Assembly: GCA_009823505.1 (NCBI GenBank)
Contig: VZQC01005922.1
Span: 605,291-669,290, forward strand
DNA length: 64,000 nt
Reading direction: 5' to 3'
Source of the DNA: Rhizomys pruinosus
Taxonomy: Eukaryota; Chordata; Mammalia; Rodentia; Spalacidae
Shown one piece after another: positions 62,640 to 64,000 of this stretch; the first letter of the stretch is position 1; each line of letters opens with the position of its first letter. The notes under the pieces are model-generated. The model was not told where the DNA came from and made no database searches. It was given only the letters and a program-made list of their open reading frames with translations. The translations under genes and the position numbers were made by a program.

Positions 62640-63499
62640 GAAGAGACTCAAATGGGAATCTTAAGACAATTATATTAAAATTTAAAGAACATCCTAAGGG
62701 CGAGCAAGCTATGAACCTCAACAATGGCCTTGAGGAGGAGAATGGAGGGGAGAATGGCAAAAGCTATGAAGCCAAGCTGCTGTAGAGCCAGCATGGAGAC
62801 CACACAGGCGGTGGACTCATAGCCAAATGGCAGGGAGAAGGAAGCACTAGAGAACACATATAAAGACAGCACTAAGCATTAGGAAAAGCATGGTTAGAAA
62901 ACAAGCATAAAGAAGACAATGGGAGATTACGTGTTTCTGAAGAATTCAAACAAGCAGGCAAAACTTACAGAGAACCCCATGTCTGTGTGTGACTCAATCC
63001 ACAAGAAGTACACTAGGCAGGAATGTGAGGAGCAGAAGTTCACCATCTCATTAACATACTAGGTATTCTGCCCAAGTCCTTCGCATGACTTAAGGTGAAC
63101 CTACCTTCCTAGGGATCATCCTGTGACCAGGTCATCTGGCAAAACTGGAAAGTTGGGTCGTCCTCCAGACCAGGGAGTCTTATAGCTTTGACCAGCTTTA
63201 AAGGGTTTATTGTTACTGCAACCTTAGGAGGCAAGCAGCCCACTTAATTCTGTCTCCATTTTGTAATTAGTGAATTTTATGAATTACTATAAGCTTCCAA
63301 GAATTTGTCATGGTAGAAAATCAAAGTGGACTGGCCTTGATTTGGAAGATTTAGAATGAGGAAGCCATGTTAAGGCAAGGGCAGGCCATGTACACCCAAA
63401 CTTCTATATTTTATCATTTGTTTATTTTTTAAGGGATTCTACAATATAAAGGCACAATTGTTTTCAGATCACATTAATGTTGCTCAGTTTGCCATACAA
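62640..63499. other. Unassigned sequence before the terminal L1
   Basis: No repeat recognised. It contains the exon-like minus segment at 62675-62835. 63270-63480 is AT-rich. Confidence 0.4.
62675..62835 (-). other. Exon-like segment encoding a hydrophobic peptide (weak)
   Basis: On the minus strand an acceptor-like tatatgtgttctctag precedes a frame ending in TAA that reads, in part, VVSMLALQQLGFIAFAILP with two hydrophobic stretches. The 65-codon frame itself opens further upstream at 62872. I recognise no protein. No polyadenylation signal AATAAA follows directly. Confidence 0.2.
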
Positions 63500-64000
63500 T
63501 TACGTAATTGGTGCTAGCATCCAAAGATGAGGGATACCATTCCTCATTTGTTTCTCGTGGACCCTGTTACTTCACTCAGCATGATATCTTCTACCTCCAA
63601 CCATTTACCTGCAAAGTTCATGATGTCATCTTTCTTCACTGCTGCATAGAACTCCACTGTGTAGATGTACCACATTTTCTCTATCCAATCGTCAGTTGAG
63701 GGGCACTTGGGTTAGTTCCAGCTCCTTGCTACTGTGAAGAAAGCTGCAATAAACATGGCTGTGCATGTATCTCCATGGTAAGATGAGTCTTGTGGGAACA
63801 TACCCAGGACTGGTATGGCTGTGTCAGGTGGCAAGTTCATTCCAAGTCTTCCAAGGGTTCTCCACACTGCTTTCCATAGTGGCTGTATGAGTTTACATTC
63901 CCACCAGCAGTAGATGAGTGTTCCCCTTTCCCCACAACCTCTCCAGCACTTGGTATCATTTGTTTTCTTGATCCTAGCCAGTCTTATTGGAGTAAAATGA
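63500..64000 (-). mobile_element. L1 ORF2 C-terminal part, antisense, cut by window edge
   Basis: Reverse L1 ORF2: cactgctgcatagaactcca, ctgtgtagatgtaccacatt, gctgcaataaacatggctgt, aacatacccaggactggtat, ctccagcacttggtatcatt, tcttattggagtaaaatga. The order matches L1 from the end of ORF2 inward; the element continues beyond 64000. Less diverged than the 44.7-kb copy. Confidence 0.85.

Overview
The window is nuclear DNA from a muroid rodent and looks like intergenic or deep intronic sequence. It is packed with rodent-specific SINEs: B1 (7SL-derived), B2/B3 (tRNA-derived) and B4/RSINE1-type composites. It also holds about two dozen MaLR-type LTRs of the mouse MT/ORR1 kind, old L1 fragments and many microsatellites. 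B2 elements place it in Muroidea. The B1 copies end in a version of ctacagggagaccctgtctc followed by aaaaagacc, not the 3' half I know from mouse or hamster/vole, so a basal muroid such as a spalacid (blind mole-rat or bamboo-rat type) is my guess. That placement is inference.

I find no protein-coding gene, rRNA, tRNA gene, CRISPR array or bacterial-type operon. Every long open frame lies on a repeat (SINE, LTR, microsatellite) or is short and without a recognisable domain. Three weak exon-like segments (20.77, 56.75 and 62.7 kb) and one promoter-like block (18.9-19.1 kb, paired CCAAT boxes plus GC boxes) are recorded as candidates only.

Layout. 0-5 kb: a MaLR provirus (LTR-internal-LTR, minus strand) beside a broken antisense L1 full of B2 copies. 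5-13 kb: SINEs, two LTRs, a 190-bp purine tract, a GC-rich 33-bp minisatellite and a 174-bp tandem duplication. 13.27-14.69 kb: two ~600-bp arms in inverted orientation, about 96% identical, around a 214-bp spacer. 15-28 kb: SINEs and MaLR LTRs between long unassigned stretches, plus an AT-rich palindromic tract at 27.1-27.4 kb. 28.7-30.8 kb: an unclassified repeat that recurs at 40.3 kb, then unassigned sequence. 31-44 kb: LTRs, SINEs, compound microsatellites and an ERVK-like solo LTR (39.2 kb) with a triplicated 20-bp motif containing AP-1 consensus sites. 44.7-48.4 kb: one ancient antisense L1 ORF2 cut up by at least eight later insertions. 49-60 kb: more LTRs, a sense-strand L1 (ORF1 start and a piece of ORF2) and the best-preserved B2 copy (57.98 kb). 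61.8-62.57 kb: a 34-bp minisatellite of 22.5 units in unbroken register. The last 0.5 kb is antisense L1 ORF2.

The strongest leads are the inverted repeat, the 34-bp minisatellite with its 102-bp higher-order unit, a B2 subfamily defined by a 17-bp internal duplication, and the ERVK-like LTR inserted into a CA repeat. SINE and LTR boundaries come from reading consensus-like ends and target-site duplications (TSDs) by eye. Where a TSD is quoted the ends are good to a few bases; elsewhere allow about 10-30 bases. Family names are from memory of rodent consensus sequences, with no database search.
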